From positions 186,001 to 250,000 of the forward strand of contig NZ_BDAM01000010.1 in NCBI RefSeq assembly GCF_001895045.1: a stretch of 64,000 nucleotides of DNA, in the 5' to 3' direction. Source of the stretch: Rhodococcus coprophilus NBRC 100603. GTDB taxonomy: Bacteria; Actinomycetota; Actinomycetes; Mycobacteriales; Mycobacteriaceae. The notes beneath the pieces are model-generated. The model did not search any database. It was not told where the DNA came from and saw only the letters and a list, made by a program, of their open reading frames with translations. Each line of letters starts with the position of its first letter. The first letter of the stretch is position 1. Position numbers and translations under genes: made by a program. Shown in pieces: positions 33,075-41,748 of this stretch.

Positions 33075-34388
33075 GTGCGACATTTATGGTTGAAGCGAGA
33101 AGACGACCGCCCGCCGACCGGGCTCGCCCTCGACCTTCGCGCACACACCACCTTGCTGGCGGTGATCGTCGCCCTCTCGATCGCCTCGACGATCGCATTC
33201 CTCGTAGGTAACGACTACATCGATCTGCTCGTCTACCGCATGGGTGCGCGGGTACTCCTCGACGGCGGGGACATCTACGGCCCGATCCCGCCGGTGGTCG
33301 ACGACTTCGGCCTGCCCTTCACCTATCCGCCGCTCTCTGCCGTCCTGTTCGTGCCGCTCGCGCTGCTTCCCGTCACGCTCGCCAAATACGTGTTCGGCAT
33401 GGTGTCCGTCGCGGCGCTGGTGGTGACCCTGCGACTGGTGCTCGGCCGGGTACGGCCCGGGCTCTCCGACGGCGTCTCCTGGGTTGTCACCGCGGTCGCC
33501 GTCGCCGTGGCACTGCAACTCGAACCCGTGCGGGAAACTGTCAGCTTCGGCCAGATCAACATGGTCCTGATGGCCTTGGTGGCCGTCGACGTACTGGCCG
33601 TGAAACCGAAGTGGCCGCGCGGGGTGCTCATCGGGCTCGCCGCCGCCATCAAGCTGACGCCCGCAGGTTTCCTGCTGCTCTTCCTGCTTGCGCGCGACTG
33701 GCGAACCAGCGCACGCATCGTCGTCTCGGCGGCCGGTTTCTCTGCGGCGGCTTACGTGCTCATGCCCGAGGCGTCGACCCGGTACTGGCTGCACGCCCTC
33801 CCGGACACGGGACGAATCGGTTCGGCGTATTACGCCGCGAACCAATCCTTCAAGGCTGTCGTCGCACGGTTCGGCCCACCCGACCCGCTCGAGACGGCGC
33901 TGTGGCTCGGCGCTGCGGCCGTCATGCTGGTCGTCGCAATCGTTGCCATCCGGCTCGCCCTCGCGCGCGGTGCCCTCGTGCTCGCGCTCCTCGCGAACGC
34001 GGCGGCGGTGCTACTGGCATCCCCGGTGTCGTGGTCGCACCACTGGGTCTGGGTGGCCCCCGCACTGCTGGTCCTCACCTTCGAGGTGCTGCAAGCCCCG
34101 ACTCGCCGGCGCATCGCCGCTGCCATCGGTATCGGTCTGATCTTCCTGATCGGACCGCACCACCTGCTGCCGGCGGGTGACGGGCGTGAGCTCGACTGGG
34201 CGCTGCTGCAACACGTGATCGGCAGCATGTACGTGACGATCGCGTTCGGGTTCCTGATAGCGCTGACCCAGATTCGGCAGGACCCGGCGGCCGGTGACAG
34301 CGTCGAAGTCGACCCCGACCCGGCGGTCGACACCGCCCGGCGCACCGGTCCTCTGCCCTCTCCCGCCGACGAGGCAAAAGAAATGTGA
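33075..34388 (+). CDS. GT87 family alpha-mannosyltransferase (DUF2029), multi-spanning
   Basis: This 437-residue GT-C enzyme has about ten membrane helices. The first external loop holds NDYIDLLVYRMGARVLLDGG followed by GLPFTYPPLSAVLFVPLALLP, the usual acidic-site and YPP motif of polyprenyl-phosphomannose-dependent mannosyltransferases of mycolic-acid bacteria (PimE, MptC, Rv2181 relatives). It would add alpha-mannose to lipomannan, PIMs or a wall polysaccharide on the outer face of the membrane. GTG 33075 is the frame's first start, but its ribosome site is weak. The stop codon lies in the loop of the hairpin at 34374. Confidence 0.85.
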   Translation: MRHLWLKREDDRPPTGLALDLRAHTTLLAVIVALSIASTIAFLVGNDYIDLLVYRMGARVLLDGGDIYGPIPPVVDDFGLPFTYPPLSAVLFVPLALLPVTLAKYVFGMVSVAALVVTLRLVLGRVRPGLSDGVSWVVTAVAVAVALQLEPVRETVSFGQINMVLMALVAVDVLAVKPKWPRGVLIGLAAAIKLTPAGFLLLFLLARDWRTSARIVVSAAGFSAAAYVLMPEASTRYWLHALPDTGRIGSAYYAANQSFKAVVARFGPPDPLETALWLGAAAVMLVVAIVAIRLALARGALVLALLANAAAVLLASPVSWSHHWVWVAPALLVLTFEVLQAPTRRRIAAAIGIGLIFLIGPHHLLPAGDGRELDWALLQHVIGSMYVTIAFGFLIALTQIRQDPAAGDSVEVDPDPAVDTARRTGPLPSPADEAKEM

Positions 34389-34409
34389 CGCACGCCTCAT
34401 TTCTTTTGC
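34374..34409 (+). terminator. Hairpin at the end of the GT87 gene
   Basis: GCAAAAGAAATG and CATTTCTTTTGC pair perfectly over 12 bp around a 12-base loop that contains the TGA. The 3' arm is T-rich, as in an intrinsic terminator, although the stem is AT-rich. Confidence 0.5.
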
Positions 34410-34486
34410 GCCGAAATGGGTATCTGACTGTGGAGAAATTGCGTCCGCACCGCGCGAGGCGCGCGGAAGCAGAAAGGTGCCGAGCT

Positions 34487-34744
34487 GTGCGCCAGAAGAC
34501 GGATCTCCGGATGGTCACCCCTACTCAGGGGAGCGCGACGCGGCACAGCGAGCACTTCGGTAGCCGGCGCTGGTCGTTCCGCTGCGAACGATGCGACCAC
34601 TCCTACCGGACATTCGCACAGACCTACACCGCCGCCGCATCCGCAGCCCGCGCCAACGGCTGGATCGTCGAACCCGGTCCACTCTGCCCCGGCTGCGCCA
34701 GCGTGGCCGTCTCGCTCGGTTCGGCCGTCGCCCTCGCGGCGTAG
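34487..34744 (+). CDS. Small zinc-ribbon protein
   Basis: This 85-residue protein starting at GTG 34487 (after AAAGGTG) has CERCDHS and CPGCAS knuckles 42 residues apart, a classic zinc-ribbon layout, with FRCERCDHSYRTFAQTY in between reading like a C4 ribbon. ATG 34511 is another possible start. It lies 66 bp upstream of trpF. Single zinc ribbons of this size often bind nucleic acid or act as adaptors; I do not recognise a specific family. Part of the longer open frame from 34385 lies in the preceding hairpin and is rejected. Confidence 0.55.
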   Translation: MRQKTDLRMVTPTQGSATRHSEHFGSRRWSFRCERCDHSYRTFAQTYTAAASAARANGWIVEPGPLCPGCASVAVSLGSAVALAA

Positions 34745-34766
34745 ACCGTCCGCTCCCCGCCGCAAT

Positions 34767-34800
34767 CCGTACCCATATCCTCGTACGGGAGTAAGTACGG
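34767..34800. promoter_or_regulatory. GTACGG repeats upstream of trpF
   Basis: CCGTAC at 34767-34772 and GTACGG at 34783-34788 form an inverted repeat, and a second GTACGG follows directly at 34795-34800. They lie just upstream of the trpF ribosome site. This is a candidate regulator site only. Confidence 0.3.
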
Positions 34801-34810
34801 AAGGCAGGCG

Positions 34811-35416
34811 ATGACGTTCATCAAGATGTGCGGGCTGCGCGACGAGGCCACGGTGGATCTGGCCGTCGATCTGGGTGTCGACGCAGTCGGCTTCGTCCTC
34901 GCCGACAGTCCCCGCCGGGTCTCCGCCGCACAAGCCGCGAAACTGCGATCGCGAGTGACGGAGCGAACCGTTGCGGTCGGGGTGTACGTCAAGATGTCAC
35001 TCGACGACATCGTCGCCACGGCCCGTGCGGCGGATCTCGATCACGTACAGGTCCACGACCTGCGTTCGGCAGACGACGTGCGTTTGCTCCACGACGCGGG
35101 ACTGACCGTCATCCGCGCAGTGAACAACGGAGCGGGCGCGTCGGTGTCCGAGGACCTCGGTGCCGATCTGCTTCTGGTGGACGGCGCGGTCGCGGGCGCA
35201 GGGGTGACCTGGGACTGGCAGGATCGCAGCGCCGTCCCGCGCGGCCGATGGATTCTCGCGGGCGGACTGACCCCGGAGAACGTCGCGCGAGCGGTCGAGA
35301 CCTCGGGAGCCTGGGGCGTCGACGTCTCGAGTGGCATCGAGTCCGGTCGCGGCATCAAGAGCCCCGAACTGATGACGGCCTTCGCGAACGCGGTACGAAA
35401 AGCCGACGTGCGCTGA
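34811..35416 (+). CDS. trpF: Phosphoribosylanthranilate isomerase
   Basis: This 201-residue TIM barrel carries the TrpF signature: the catalytic cysteine in KMCGL (Cys7), VDAVGFVLADSPRRVS, DHVQVHD, the catalytic aspartate in LLVDG followed by AGAGVTWDW, and the phosphate-binding ends LAGGLTPENV and VDVSSGIESGRGIKS. It converts phosphoribosylanthranilate to CdRP in tryptophan synthesis. It stands alone, not in a trp operon. In many actinobacteria PriA performs both the HisA and the TrpF reaction, so a separate intact trpF is of interest. The ATG follows GGAAGGCAGGCG. Confidence 0.9.
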   Translation: MTFIKMCGLRDEATVDLAVDLGVDAVGFVLADSPRRVSAAQAAKLRSRVTERTVAVGVYVKMSLDDIVATARAADLDHVQVHDLRSADDVRLLHDAGLTVIRAVNNGAGASVSEDLGADLLLVDGAVAGAGVTWDWQDRSAVPRGRWILAGGLTPENVARAVETSGAWGVDVSSGIESGRGIKSPELMTAFANAVRKADVR

Positions 35417-35428
35417 TCGAAACTCCGA

Positions 35429-36961
35429 TCAGTATGCGCCGTCGCTCGCGAGCACTGCACGAACCGTCTTCGCGACGATCAGGAGATCCTGCACCATCGA
35501 CCAGTTCGCCACGTAGAACAGGTCGAGGCGGACACGGTCGGCTTCGGACAGATTCGATCGCCCGGACACCTGCCAGAGCCCGGTCATGCCCGGGCGCACC
35601 AGCATTCGGCGGTCGACGAACCGGGGGATCTCCAGCCCCTCCCCGACCGTGAGTGGACGCGGACCGACGAGACTCATGTCTCGGCTCAGCACATTGAACA
35701 GTTGCGGCAGTTCGTCGATGCTCGTCCGGCGGATGAACCGGCCGACCGGGGTGATCCGCGGGTCGGAGGACGACTTGTAGAACACCGAGCGATCGCTGCC
35801 GGCTTCTTCGCGCATCACGTCGATCATCTTGTCGGCGCCGGTGACCATGGACCGGAACTTCCACATACGGAAGGTCGCTCCGTTGAGCCCGACCCGTTCC
35901 TGGCGATAGAAGACGGGCCCGCGATCCTGGATTTTGATCAGCGCTGCGACCGTGAGCATGACGGGTGCGAAAGCGAGCAGGGCGAGCGTCGCGCTGACGA
36001 GGTCGAAGACGGTCTTGGCCATCCGGTTGGATCCCCGATATTGGGGTTCTTCGACGTGGACGAGGGGAAGACCACCGACCGGATACATCGACAAGCGGAG
36101 CGAGGCGATATCGGTGACGCCCGGCGCAACCACCAGATCCACCCGGTACGGCTCGAGATCCCAGGCGAGGTCTGCGAGATCGGAATTGCCCCACTGGGCG
36201 TTCGTGGCTACCGCCACAGTGTCTGCCCCGGTGAGTTCGACGGCGCGCAGCACATCGGATTCCCCGCCGAGGACCGGTATGTCGAGGCCACCGGCGGTGA
36301 GGGTCCGGATCTGTTTGCCGGTATATCCGGGGGTGCACACCCCGACGACCCGGTAGCCGGCATCCGCGTCGCGCGTGAACGATTCGACCATCGCCTCGAC
36401 AGCCTGATCGCCCCCGATCACCAGCACCGAGGTGCGGAACTCACCGCGTTCGCGTCTGCGGCCGATTTCCCTTCGCCACCCACGGCGTCCGAGAAGCAGT
36501 CCTACCAACCCGAGGGGCAGCGCGACACCGAGGTAGATACGCACCGCATCGAGGTCGATCACGAACGATTCGAGCAGGAACGACAGAATCGCGATGAATC
36601 CGAAGCACTGGAGCGTCGCCCTGGTGACAAGCCGGTATTCCTCTTCGCCTCTCCCGATCACGGTGGGCTTGCGAGTACCGACGATCGACAGCGCGACCAG
36701 CCATGCCCCTGCGACGGCGGCGCCCAGCAGTATCGAACCGGGGATGCCGGCTTCCGGCACATCACCGAAGGCGAACCGAACCCACTGCGCGAGCGCGAGA
36801 ACGGCACATACCACTGCAGCGTCGGTCAGGTACAGCAGCCTTGCGTGGATGGTCTGCCATTGCCGGCGGGTCCCCCGCCTCTCGGCGGAATCCCCCCGCG
36901 CGTCCAGGCTCGGGGCGGACAGGGCGCTCACCTTCGGCGTCCTTCCGGCTTCGATGCTCAT
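35429..36961 (-). CDS. Polyprenyl-phosphate sugar-1-phosphate transferase (second copy)
   Basis: This 510-residue priming enzyme parallels the gene at 2659-4197: four N-terminal membrane helices, a middle CoA-binding-like domain (VLVIGGDQAVEAMVE), a membrane-entering helix (TVFDLVSATLALLAFAPVML) and the catalytic domain with KFRSMVTGAD, RRTSIDELPQLFNV, SLVGPRP and RPGMTGLWQVSGRS. It loads a sugar phosphate on undecaprenyl phosphate. It is followed on the same strand by nothing before trpF, and its upstream glycosyltransferase lies 385 bp away, so it has its own promoter. Two such enzymes in one window imply two polymers or an alternative initiating sugar. Confidence 0.9.
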   Translation of the reverse strand: MSIEAGRTPKVSALSAPSLDARGDSAERRGTRRQWQTIHARLLYLTDAAVVCAVLALAQWVRFAFGDVPEAGIPGSILLGAAVAGAWLVALSIVGTRKPTVIGRGEEEYRLVTRATLQCFGFIAILSFLLESFVIDLDAVRIYLGVALPLGLVGLLLGRRGWRREIGRRRERGEFRTSVLVIGGDQAVEAMVESFTRDADAGYRVVGVCTPGYTGKQIRTLTAGGLDIPVLGGESDVLRAVELTGADTVAVATNAQWGNSDLADLAWDLEPYRVDLVVAPGVTDIASLRLSMYPVGGLPLVHVEEPQYRGSNRMAKTVFDLVSATLALLAFAPVMLTVAALIKIQDRGPVFYRQERVGLNGATFRMWKFRSMVTGADKMIDVMREEAGSDRSVFYKSSSDPRITPVGRFIRRTSIDELPQLFNVLSRDMSLVGPRPLTVGEGLEIPRFVDRRMLVRPGMTGLWQVSGRSNLSEADRVRLDLFYVANWSMVQDLLIVAKTVRAVLASDGAY

Positions 36962-37346
36962 TTCCGCCCCATGCTTCGACTTACCCCCGTCCCCCGAGTT
37001 GGTGATGGCAGGCCTGACCCGGAGATCCGGCCCTGTTGTCCGCTATGCGGCCTTTACCGTTTTCGGGGGACGAAACGTTTCAGTGCAATAGATCACACCA
37101 GGAACGAGGGGGTTCAGGTGCCGCGATCCCGCAGTCCGGGACGTCGCCCGAGCACCGTCCCTTCGGTCGGCACCGCACTATCACTCTCAAAATCCCGTGT
37201 GCACAGGATATTTCGGAATCGTCGAATGCAGACGCCCCACTTGCCCCCTCTATCAGGCTCCCGACCCGCGTGGAACGTACCGCAGGGTGAACACCGAGAC
37301 AAGAGCGGTCCGACCCGGACGGACCACGGGCGGTGAGCCGATCCGA
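36962..37346. other. Intergenic region, 385 bp
   Basis: No gene is supported. It should hold the promoter of the sugar-phosphate transferase on the minus strand and the 3' end of the upstream glycosyltransferase transcript. The only structure I noticed is the palindrome GAAACGTTTC at 37072-37081. The stretch 37190-37240 is relatively A/T-rich. Confidence 0.4.
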
Positions 37347-38441
37347 TCAGACGCAGACCCAGCTCCTGATGTCCGCGCGGAATCTCTCCGACGACAGGTT
37401 CGCGACCGACCCCGAGCCTCGGCGCGGCACCGTGTCGATCGCGGCGATGCACTCCGCGAGCGACTCCACCGAGTCGTCACGGAAGTGCAGACCGTCTACC
37501 CCTTCGACCACGGTTTCGCCGGCGCCGCCGAGTTCGTTGACGATCACTCGGGCGCCGGCCGCCCGCGCTTCGACCGGCATGATGCCGAAGTCCTCGATCG
37601 CAGGAAAGACGTAGACGTGCGCGCGCTGGTACAGCGCGTACAACATCGCATCCGACGGACGCGCGAGCACACGCACCGGGACCCCCGCCTCGTCGGCGAG
37701 CTTCCGCAGCCGTCCTTCCTCCGGGCCCGACCCCGCGACCACGGCCGGGACACCGGCGCGATCGGCGGCACGAATCACCCAGTCCAGCCGCTTGTACGGA
37801 ACGAACCTCGACGCGCCCAGGACGAAAGTGTCCGGAAGGCTCGCGAGGAGCGACGATTCCGGCTCCGACAGTTCGCTGCTCCAATCCGCCACCGACGAGA
37901 TCCGCGTCGTGTCGACCGGAGGAAAGATCACGCGGGCCTCCACGCCCCACGCCCGCTCCACCCTGCGGCGGACGAAGTCGCTGTTCGCGGCGAACTGCGC
38001 ACCCTCCGCCGCCCGCCGCCGATCGAGACGACGGAGCGGCGGCGATGCGAGCTTCACCGCAGCCGACGCGCCGCGATCGTCGAGTTCGGGATCCCACAGG
38101 TAGCGGGCCGGGGTGTGCACGTAGACGAACTTGCGGAAGTCGCGGGCGGCACCGCGGAACGACACGTGATGGGCGAAGCAGTGAGAACTGACCAAGGCGA
38201 AGTCGTAGTCGCCGGGGCGCCGGCGCCAGACGTACGGCATGGCGGCGAGCGCGAGCGCCTTGTGGCGACGCAGTGGGGTGCGCGCGAGTCCGCTCTCCCG
38301 AACGGTCTGCGTGGGATAGCGCTCCGCGTCGTTCCACAGACACAGGACGTCGGCGTCCGGAAAGCAGCGGACGAACTCGTCGAGCACCTTCTCCGAACCG
38401 CCGTCGCGTGCGATCCACTCGTGCACGAGCACTCCCGGCAT
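37347..38441 (-). CDS. Glycosyltransferase, GT4 family
   Basis: This 364-residue enzyme begins MPGVLVHEWIARDGGSEKVL, the acceptor-domain start of mannosyltransferases such as WbaZ. The donor domain has RFVPYKRLDWVIRAADRAG, VVAGSGPEEGRLRKLA and PAIEDFGIMPVEARAAGARV with the E-x7-E motif. ATG 38441 follows GGAGGG by six bases; the frame upstream is antisense to nothing but reads low-complexity. WbaZ-like enzymes add alpha-mannose from GDP-mannose, so mannose is a reasonable guess here. It diverges from the tandem hydrolase gene at 38618. Confidence 0.88.
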   Translation of the reverse strand: MPGVLVHEWIARDGGSEKVLDEFVRCFPDADVLCLWNDAERYPTQTVRESGLARTPLRRHKALALAAMPYVWRRRPGDYDFALVSSHCFAHHVSFRGAARDFRKFVYVHTPARYLWDPELDDRGASAAVKLASPPLRRLDRRRAAEGAQFAANSDFVRRRVERAWGVEARVIFPPVDTTRISSVADWSSELSEPESSLLASLPDTFVLGASRFVPYKRLDWVIRAADRAGVPAVVAGSGPEEGRLRKLADEAGVPVRVLARPSDAMLYALYQRAHVYVFPAIEDFGIMPVEARAAGARVIVNELGGAGETVVEGVDGLHFRDDSVESLAECIAAIDTVPRRGSGSVANLSSERFRADIRSWVCV

Positions 38442-38617
38442 GACCATCCCTCCGAACGCCCGAGCAAGCAGGCACGGTAGTTTATGGCACAGGTTGCGCA
38501 CCTGTAACGCCGGGTGTCGCCGGCCCGATTCGAATGTGTCGTAGCAACAACCGGGTTCAAGAGGAGGCGCCTCGCGCGCCGACTGCCTCCTTGGATCGAT
38601 GATCTGGAGGTTCGGAC

Positions 38618-40354
38618 GTGGGCGTGCAGCACTCGTCGTGGTTCGGCTCCTCCGACGCACCTCTACTCGCGCACATCCACGTTCCCGACGACGGCCGATC
38701 CCGTGGCGCCGTGGTGTTGTGTCCGCCGCTGGGCAAGGAACACCTCGATACCTACCGGGGCATCAAGGCACTGGCCGAGGACCTCGCGGATCGTGGACTG
38801 ACGTCGGTGCGGTTCGACTACGCCGGCGTCGGCGACTCGTCGGGGGACCAGGACTCCCCCGACGCTGTACAAGCATGGCGACGCAGCGTCGTGGGGGCAG
38901 TCGACCTCGCGCGCACGACCGGCAGCGACCACATCACCGTGGTGGGTCTGCGCGCCGGAGCGCTTCTCGCGGCGACCGCGCTGCCCGAGTGCGGGCCGGT
39001 CGACGCGGTCGTGCTGTGGGACCCCATACTTTCCGGCCGCGGCGCCCTGCGGGAACAACGTGCCCTCTACCGGGTCACGCAAGGTGCCGACGACCCGAGC
39101 GATCCGCGGGTCTCCATCATCGGCGGTGTCCTCGCGCCGGAAGCCGCCGCGGACCTCGGCGCACTGAAGATCGAGGCGGGTGCCTTGGCCGGGGCACGCA
39201 CTCTGCTCGCGACGCGGTCGGCGGCACGCGACACTCCCGCGGTCTCCGCGCTCGCCGACGCGATCGGCGGCGACGAACTGGCTCTCTCCGGGCACGACGC
39301 GTTCGTCACCCCGTCCGCGCTCTACGCCGAGATCCCCTTCACTTCGGTTCGTGAGATCGCCGACTGGATCTCCGGTGGTGCGCCCGCGGATGCGCATCAG
39401 GTGGTCACGACGCTCCGTCGTCGCGCCGTGGTGGCCACCACGACCGACGGCTCTCCCGTGTACGAATCGGTCGAGTCGCTCGGCCCGAATTCGCTCTTCG
39501 CGCTACGCACCCAGGCGGCCGAGACCGTCGGCAACGACGGTCGGCAGCCCACAGTGTTGTTCTTCGGGACGGCGTACGAGCACCGGATCGGTCCGAGCCG
39601 GCTCTGGGTCGAACTCGCCCGGACTCTGGCCTCGCACGGTATTTCCTCGGTTCGTTTCGACCGCAGCGGCGTCGGGGACACCGGCGCCGTGGGGCATGGA
39701 CAACCGGCGTCGCTGTACTCGGAGGTGTCCGACCGCGATGCACTCGACGCCGCCGAGGCGCTGGGTGTCGATCCGGACGACATCGTCGTGACAGGCCTGT
39801 GCTCCGGGGCGTGGTACGCCTCGTATGTTGCGCTCGCCTCGCGCGCCCGGGCGGTGGTGCTGGTGAACATGATCCTGTGGTCCACCCACCGGCGGAAGTC
39901 TCTGCGTGAACAACTGCGGCCACCGGTACCTGCCGCGCCCGGCGGCGGGGATGCCGGTGCGGAGCCTGCCCCGCTATCGTTGCGCGCCCGCATCAAACCG
40001 TTTGCCCGAGAGCACCTGCCCTACCGGGTATGGCTGCTGCTGGGCCGACTCGGCGTCACCCAGGTGCCGGAGGTGATCCTCGAAGCGTTGCGGCGGGCGG
40101 GTGTCGACGTCACCGTGGTTCTCTCCGCACAGGACCATCGTTCGTTCCGGTACCAGCGCGGCGAAGAAGGGTTGCGTCGAGTGCAGCGGCGCGGATTCAC
40201 CGGACGGGTTCGTACCGGCGCGACGGGCGATCACGGCGCCTATCAGCGCGACGGGCGCGAGTTCCTCCGTACCGAGATCACTGCCGCCGTCCTCTCGCGG
40301 TTCGGCCGGACCGCGGCGGCACGCGAGTCGGTTGCGGATGCGGACGTGTCATGA
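38618..40354 (+). CDS. Tandem alpha/beta hydrolase protein of the polysaccharide locus
   Basis: This 578-residue protein contains two alpha/beta hydrolase domains in a row, each with a PPLGKEHLDTYRG- or FFGTAYEHRIGPSRLW-type opening and an SVRFDYAGVGDS / SVRFDRSGVGDT strand. The nucleophile elbows read GLRAGA in the first and GLCSGA in the second, so serine seems replaced by alanine-flanked arginine in the first (inactive) and is kept in the second. Similar hydrolases accompany exosortase-A polysaccharide clusters in Gram-negatives. It is coupled by ATGA to the polymerase gene. It may remove or transfer acyl groups on the polymer, which is inference. Confidence 0.78.
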   Translation: MGVQHSSWFGSSDAPLLAHIHVPDDGRSRGAVVLCPPLGKEHLDTYRGIKALAEDLADRGLTSVRFDYAGVGDSSGDQDSPDAVQAWRRSVVGAVDLARTTGSDHITVVGLRAGALLAATALPECGPVDAVVLWDPILSGRGALREQRALYRVTQGADDPSDPRVSIIGGVLAPEAAADLGALKIEAGALAGARTLLATRSAARDTPAVSALADAIGGDELALSGHDAFVTPSALYAEIPFTSVREIADWISGGAPADAHQVVTTLRRRAVVATTTDGSPVYESVESLGPNSLFALRTQAAETVGNDGRQPTVLFFGTAYEHRIGPSRLWVELARTLASHGISSVRFDRSGVGDTGAVGHGQPASLYSEVSDRDALDAAEALGVDPDDIVVTGLCSGAWYASYVALASRARAVVLVNMILWSTHRRKSLREQLRPPVPAAPGGGDAGAEPAPLSLRARIKPFAREHLPYRVWLLLGRLGVTQVPEVILEALRRAGVDVTVVLSAQDHRSFRYQRGEEGLRRVQRRGFTGRVRTGATGDHGAYQRDGREFLRTEITAAVLSRFGRTAAARESVADADVS

Positions 40355-41748
40355 CGACGATGCTCGTCCTCGCTCTGCCCTTTGCTGCCGCTCTCGGTGT
40401 CGTCCTGTACCAGCGGCCGCAACGTGGACTGCTTCTCGTCGCAGCCCTGACTCCTCTCCACGGACTGCTCGTCATCGTGCCCGGTGGTTCGGCGCTGTCT
40501 CCGTGGAAAGAAGGCGTGCTCCTTCTGACGCTCGCCGCGACCTTCGTCAGCCCCTACCGCAAACGCACTCCCGCCCCGTCCTTTCCGTGGTGGCCCGCCG
40601 TCGCGGCATGGGTCGCTGTGGGGGTCGTGTCCGCGGTCCTCGTATCGGGACCGGGAGCCGTCACGCCCCTGAAGATCACTTTCTTCTACCTCATCATTCC
40701 GGTGATCCTCTGGCGCGCACCGTTCGACGCCCGCGACCGCGACACCTTCGTCACCATCCTCATGGGCATGGGTGTGTTCACGTCGGTCGTCGGATTGGCC
40801 CAGCAGGTGATCGGCGGTGAGCGCCTCGCCGCACTCGGGTACCGGTGGGACGACCATCTCCGCACAACAGGCGGGATCCTTCGCAGCTTCAGCACGTTCA
40901 CGACCCCGTTCGCTTTCGGGTTGTTCGTGATGATCAGCCTCGTCGTCGGCGGCGCGATCGCCCTCGCCGAGCCGGCCCGACTGCGCAACAAGTTGTTTCT
41001 CTGTGCGACACCGATCATGCTGCTGGGCATGGGCGTGACGATCGTTCGGGCCAGTTATATCGGTCTTGGGCTCGCTCTGCTGTGGCTTGCGATCCACCGG
41101 CACCGCGCCCTGCTGCTCGGTTTCGGTGCCGCCGCACTCGCCGCTCCCATCGCACTCCTCGTGGTGCCCGGATCGCTGCTCGCGCCCCTTTTCTCGTCGT
41201 CGAGTCTCGGTGAACGCGGCGACGGCTGGTCGGAGACGTTGTCGTCGTTGTGGGTGCATCCGTTCGGGCAGGGCCTCGGTGCCACCGGTTCCGCTGCGGC
41301 GAAAGCCGCATCCGGAAGCAACCCGATGCTCTCGGAGATGTCGTTACAGGCAGCGGTGACGTTCGGATTCATGCCCTACCAGCCCGACAACTACTACATC
41401 AAACTCGCCGTCGAACTCGGACCGGTGGGGGTGTGGCTCTTCGTTCTCGTTCTGATCTGCGCCGCCGTATCGACCCTTCGCGCCGCGCGGATCATGCGCG
41501 GTCAAGACGCCGCGCTCGCACTCGGTGTGAGTGCGTCGGTGATAGCGGTGGCCGTCGCGTCCACCGTATCCACCTACCTCGAGATCTTCCCGCTCGACGT
41601 CTACTTCTGGTTACTCTTAGGAATCGTGGGATGTGCGCTCACACAGAATCGTTCGCAGATTCGCAGTCCAGGTGCCGAATTGGGTTCGGAGCGATGTCGC
41701 TCCGTCCTTCCGGTAGCGGAGTCCAGACCTATGCCCGCGAACTGCTGA
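40351..41748 (+). CDS. O-antigen ligase/polymerase family membrane protein (WzyC)
   Basis: This 465-residue protein has ten or more membrane helices and one large external loop (residues about 290-355: SSSLGERGDGWSETLSSLWVHPFGQGLGATG), the WzyC layout. The sequence HPFGQGLG followed by the large loop and PDNYYIKLAVELGPVG is the usual ligase/polymerase core. It polymerises or ligates lipid-linked repeat units outside the membrane. ATG 40351 overlaps the preceding stop (ATGA), and the 3' end overlaps the following glycosyltransferase start by 118 bp. Confidence 0.87.
   Translation: MTTMLVLALPFAAALGVVLYQRPQRGLLLVAALTPLHGLLVIVPGGSALSPWKEGVLLLTLAATFVSPYRKRTPAPSFPWWPAVAAWVAVGVVSAVLVSGPGAVTPLKITFFYLIIPVILWRAPFDARDRDTFVTILMGMGVFTSVVGLAQQVIGGERLAALGYRWDDHLRTTGGILRSFSTFTTPFAFGLFVMISLVVGGAIALAEPARLRNKLFLCATPIMLLGMGVTIVRASYIGLGLALLWLAIHRHRALLLGFGAAALAAPIALLVVPGSLLAPLFSSSSLGERGDGWSETLSSLWVHPFGQGLGATGSAAAKAASGSNPMLSEMSLQAAVTFGFMPYQPDNYYIKLAVELGPVGVWLFVLVLICAAVSTLRAARIMRGQDAALALGVSASVIAVAVASTVSTYLEIFPLDVYFWLLLGIVGCALTQNRSQIRSPGAELGSERCRSVLPVAESRPMPANC

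Noticed and set aside
35702-37336. A 544-codon plus-strand frame opposite the second sugar-phosphate transferase
   Set aside because: Its translation is His/Arg/Asp-rich low complexity, while the minus-strand gene shows all family motifs.
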